From: Moraxellaceae bacterium
GTDB taxonomy: Bacteria > Pseudomonadota > Gammaproteobacteria > Pseudomonadales > Moraxellaceae
NCBI GenBank assembly: GCA_030684415.1
Contig: JAUXNL010000116.1
Location: forward strand, 1 to 7,051
Direction of reading: 5' to 3'
Length of the DNA: 7,051 bases
Shown piece after piece: positions 4,138 to 7,051 of this stretch (position 1 is its first letter; the number at the start of each line of letters is the position of its first letter). The notes under the pieces were generated by a model that saw only the letters and a program-made list of their open reading frames with translations, made no database searches and had not been told where the DNA came from. The translations under genes were made by a program, and so were the position numbers.

Positions 4138-5622
4138 CTATGCTGCAATCAATCGTTCTAACTCATCATCTAGGTATTCATCAATCGCATCAACATCAAT
4201 TGATCCGTCTTTGCAGACAGCAAGAAACTCCTTCAAAGCGCAGGTCCCAAATCTTACCCAAGCGATTAGATTTGTACGAGACAAGAAAAGAATTATCTCA
4301 CCGCCAGACCTCAATCCTGCATCTACACCATCAACAACACACAAGCTTCCATGAGCAACAAACAACATTCGCCTTAACTCAGGAACACTTCCCTTTGGCA
4401 TACACTCGGACCAGTCGCGCTCATGATAAAAACGCTGCTTAACAACCCACATGAGCCTAGTAAGCAACTCAGTCACCATTACCGGAATAGCCATTGCCAT
4501 TCCGTGCCTAAGATCATACCCTCGCTCAAATACCTGAACTGCGATCTTTGCAAAGGACTGCCGATGCTGGCCAAATTCACCCACATTCAAAAACTGGAAC
4601 AATGAGAAAAAGGGAATAGGGACGCCCGACCCTCGACCAAGCGCACCAGAAGATCCAGCCATATCTGAAAATATATGGCCAAGCCAGTTAGCAAACCCAC
4701 AAAATATTTTCGAGACAAGATTGGAGCCATTAAGCTCAAAGTTTTCAGTATCAATTGATATCAGCTTTCCCCCATCAACAAAGAATGCCTGATTAGAAAA
4801 CTGCCCCAGAATTGAGAAGAATAGCCCAACTATATCAGGCGAGTGGCCAAGGCTTTTAATGTGATGATTCTTGGTGCTCATTTTGAACCCATGATTGACA
4901 TCACCGCCATGACGATGGTCATAATTGACCTTGTATTTCCCCTCCAAGAATCCTATCGCGCTTGAAACACTATCAGATCCTTCCCTGGGACCTTTCCATC
5001 CATTGAACCGCGCAAATTTCTCCACTGCACCATTAGCCATGTCATCGGTAAATTTTGTAAGGACACCTTCGCCAGGCGCCCCCACAAAAAGAATATCAAT
5101 AAGCCCACCGATAACGCCGCTTGTTGCCGCAATCATGTAGTCATACTTGTCACAATTAGCGGCCTTTAATGTGAACTCCTCATTAATCCACTTTTCAAAG
5201 TCAACCAACTGTGTATCAGTCATCAACCTAGAAAATGGGTTATTTCCAAGCTCAACGTTATTTCGCTCTGCATAAGCATGAAAGGCAGCCTGGTAAGACT
5301 GCCAATCATCCGTACTGTTCAAATCCACAAAATCTAACGTTTGAATCGTGTCATGCACCAAGACTGGCTCATGCTCTGAAATAAACAGCTCTTCAGAAAT
5401 AATTATTTCGTCTTCATCAAAGACAACTGAGGATGACTGCATCATGAGCTCAAGCTTTGCTGTCAATACATCAATTTCAGCTTGGTTATTTGACAGCATT
5501 GCCTGTAGATCATTAACCGCAGAACCGATGCGCCCAGAATGAACTTGAGCCGACTCCAACTGCTCTTTTTGTACCAGGATGGCATCGGCCATACTTTCAA
5601 GACGCTTATTCTTTTCACTCAT
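4138..5622 (-). CDS. Coiled-coil and partly membrane-embedded protein, possibly metal-hydrolase-like
   Basis: A 494-residue protein of unknown function, second gene of the AT-rich operon. The ATG at 5622 overlaps the upstream stop as ATGA and has no clear ribosome binding site, implying translational coupling. Residues 1-62 are a charged helical coiled coil; 63-100 are acidic. From 160 onward come hydrophobic stretches (about 162-181, 262-275, 302-315, 376-397, 446-460). Notable motifs are GGLIDILFVGAPGEG (Asp176), YDHRHGGDVNHGF (235-246), NHHIKSLGHSPD (His253, His254, His260), GHIFSDMAGSSG (His316, Asp320) and GSGVPIPFF (332-339). The order Asp, HxxxxxHS-like, HxxxD, GVPxPF recalls YdjM/DUF457 membrane metal hydrolases, but overall identity is too low to claim membership. 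The C-terminal LCVVDGVDAGLRSG (427-440) looks like a family signature that I cannot name. The stop lies 34 bases from the IS end; nothing shows truncation. Confidence 0.85.
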   Translation of the reverse strand: MSEKNKRLESMADAILVQKEQLESAQVHSGRIGSAVNDLQAMLSNNQAEIDVLTAKLELMMQSSSVVFDEDEIIISEELFISEHEPVLVHDTIQTLDFVDLNSTDDWQSYQAAFHAYAERNNVELGNNPFSRLMTDTQLVDFEKWINEEFTLKAANCDKYDYMIAATSGVIGGLIDILFVGAPGEGVLTKFTDDMANGAVEKFARFNGWKGPREGSDSVSSAIGFLEGKYKVNYDHRHGGDVNHGFKMSTKNHHIKSLGHSPDIVGLFFSILGQFSNQAFFVDGGKLISIDTENFELNGSNLVSKIFCGFANWLGHIFSDMAGSSGALGRGSGVPIPFFSLFQFLNVGEFGQHRQSFAKIAVQVFERGYDLRHGMAMAIPVMVTELLTRLMWVVKQRFYHERDWSECMPKGSVPELRRMLFVAHGSLCVVDGVDAGLRSGGEIILFLSRTNLIAWVRFGTCALKEFLAVCKDGSIDVDAIDEYLDDELERLIAA

Positions 5623-7043
5623 GAAAACAAACCAGAAAGCCTTTCCTTTGCCTTATTCTTTAGGTCATTTGCTGCACCTGCAATGACGTCAGCCGCATTG
5701 AAGTAACCCACCGCTTCAAATGCTTCGGAAAGGTATCGCAGATCGGCGGAGGATATATCTTCCTTCAGGCACATTTTCTTGACAGCAATTTTTTTACCTT
5801 CTCGCTCTTCCTGAACTTCCTTTTCTTCATAGAATCCGAGGATGTACTTGCCAGCCTCTGCCTTGGTTGGCTCCTGTGTTAGCAACCTCAACTTATTGCC
5901 ATCAAGATATCTGGCACAGTGAATCTTGGTAACGCTGCGCTGTGCAGAGTCAGACCTTTCCGACAATACACTTCCAGCTCCTGTCATTGCAGTCATCATT
6001 TGCATCAGTTTTTTGATTTGCGCACTTTGCGTACTAGCAGAGCTAAGCGCCTGATTAAGCTGAACAATAATAAAGTTTATATCATCAATTAGCAGACTAA
6101 TTGTTGTTTGTGTTTGCCTAATAGCCTGACTTAGCATCATTTCACGCTTGGCCGACCTGGCAATTTCATCTGCCCCAGTCAACTTCTTCACTCCGACATA
6201 GGCTCCAACACCAATCAGTACTGCGACACCGATTCCTGTTGCCATGCCAGATAGGCCCAGCAATCCACCAAATCCCAACGCAGCCAGACCAGAAGTGAGG
6301 CCAGCCGCAGAAAGACCAATCACTGATCCCGAGAGATAAATCGCGGCAATTGGAGTCCCTACCGCAGCAGCTTTTGCGGCAAGAGCCTTTAATCCTGCAA
6401 CTATTACATCATCATCCGTGTCGTCATTAAGTATTTGCCTATCATTTTCAATGGCCTGCATTGCCATTTCAATCTCGCCTTGAGTCACCGCCATCAGCGT
6501 TTTGTGCTGATTAAGAAATTCAAAATCAGACAGGGACTTTCCACCTCTACTCCAATGCGTCCTGATAAGATCTTTTGTCAATGTCACGTGATCTTTATGC
6601 TGCTGCCCAGACGGACACTCGGAGTCGACAATCGAAATTAACTGACCCATCTCAATCAAGTTGTCAATTGATGTCATGTATGACCTGATTTCTAGGCGCG
6701 ATTCCGCCTCGAAATTCAATCGAGTAATCAGAAGCAATATCTCAGCCAGTTCATTTTTATCCATTATTCCGTCATTGGCATACGTCATGCCAATTATGAT
6801 CTTAAGATAGGCAATCTTGAGCTTTTCGCTCATTGCCTCAATTGGAATATGCTGAACTTCCTCTTGATGCTCATCAAAGTCAGATGATGCTGTGCTTATA
6901 ACTTCTGCCAACTTGTCATAGTCACATTCAAGCATGGATTTGATGATAATCTCAGATCCATTACTTCTTTCAATTACAACCACATCTTCAGATTCAATTT
7001 TTCTTCTGCGTGCATTTTTTATATCAGCAAAATTAATGTGCAC
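5619..7043 (-). CDS. TerB-like domain protein with a Gly/Ala-rich membrane segment
   Basis: A 474-residue protein of unknown function, first visible gene of the AT-rich operon. The GTG at 7043 lies eight bases from the window edge without a visible ribosome binding site and the frame stays open to the edge, so the true start may lie outside. Residues about 70-125 (EKLKIAYLKIIIGMTYANDGIMDKNELAEILLL region) have the layout of TerB-like domains: two helices around an acidic YAxDGxxDxxE turn that may bind metal. Residues 215-290 are hydrophobic and rich in Gly, Ala and Ser (SGSVIGLSAAGLTSGLAALG, then GMATGIGVAVLIGVGAYVG) and probably cross the membrane as a hairpin. Residues 296-355 are amphipathic helices of coiled-coil character, and the tail (395-474) is charged. 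TerB-like proteins occur in membrane stress and conflict systems; a specific role here is inference. Confidence 0.85.
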   Translation of the reverse strand: MHINFADIKNARRRKIESEDVVVIERSNGSEIIIKSMLECDYDKLAEVISTASSDFDEHQEEVQHIPIEAMSEKLKIAYLKIIIGMTYANDGIMDKNELAEILLLITRLNFEAESRLEIRSYMTSIDNLIEMGQLISIVDSECPSGQQHKDHVTLTKDLIRTHWSRGGKSLSDFEFLNQHKTLMAVTQGEIEMAMQAIENDRQILNDDTDDDVIVAGLKALAAKAAAVGTPIAAIYLSGSVIGLSAAGLTSGLAALGFGGLLGLSGMATGIGVAVLIGVGAYVGVKKLTGADEIARSAKREMMLSQAIRQTQTTISLLIDDINFIIVQLNQALSSASTQSAQIKKLMQMMTAMTGAGSVLSERSDSAQRSVTKIHCARYLDGNKLRLLTQEPTKAEAGKYILGFYEEKEVQEEREGKKIAVKKMCLKEDISSADLRYLSEAFEAVGYFNAADVIAGAANDLKNKAKERLSGLFS

Positions 7044-7051
7044 GGGATCGG

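Noticed and set aside
3606..4442. 278-codon plus-strand frame overlapping orfB and crossing the IS right end
   Set aside because: Out of frame with OrfB, which has the full DDE triad; it continues across the IS boundary into antisense of the unknown operon, so it is chance.
1..7051. CRISPR array, tRNA, rRNA or integrase attachment site
   Set aside because: No regularly spaced repeats, cloverleaf-like segment or tyrosine recombinase gene is visible by eye in the window.

Overview
The window looks like accessory DNA from a GC-rich proteobacterium, most likely an integrative/conjugative element or genomic island. Supporting this are a YqaJ-type phage recombinase preceded by a DUF932-like N-terminus, small orphan membrane and lipoprotein genes, an XRE regulator, an IS3-family remnant, and a sharp change of base composition inside the window. 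Single-line hand counts give about 58% GC near 1201-1260 and about 38% near 4681-4740. No rRNA, tRNA or core housekeeping gene is visible, so the genus cannot be named.

Left part (1-905). Two minus-strand genes are present. One is an open frame running off the left edge, unrecognised but with a possible helix-turn-helix near its N-terminus. The other is a short XRE-family regulator. Upstream of the regulator lies a palindrome (GACCTCTTTAGTGGTC) close to a plausible rightward promoter, so the regulator may control the rightward operon, itself, or both.

Middle part (about 920-3238). A GC-rich plus-strand gene train has good ribosome binding sites: a small membrane protein, a lipoprotein with extra cysteines, a strong intrinsic terminator, and a small protein whose two CxxC knuckles flank a glycine-zipper segment. 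It ends in a composite ORF that begins like a DUF932 protein, continues as a YqaJ exonuclease core, and finishes as the C-terminal tail of an IS3 OrfA. The IS part keeps its A_AAA_AAG slippery site, an intact 277-aa OrfB with DD(35)E, a terminator-like hairpin at its stop and its right end. The left end of the IS and most of OrfA are gone. This is a deletion scar that joined the recombinase gene to the insertion sequence.

Right part (4104-7051). Immediately beyond the IS right end lies an AT-richer, minus-strand, two-gene operon with a 4-base ATGA overlap. The upstream gene encodes a TerB-like domain, a long Gly/Ala-rich hydrophobic segment and a helical tail. The downstream gene encodes an N-terminal coiled coil followed by a partly hydrophobic domain with conserved-looking His/Asp motifs. 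The order of those motifs resembles membrane-bound metal hydrolases of the YdjM/DUF457 type. Neither gene matches a system I can name. The pair is the best candidate here for an undescribed module, perhaps membrane stress or defence. That role is inference from architecture and context only.
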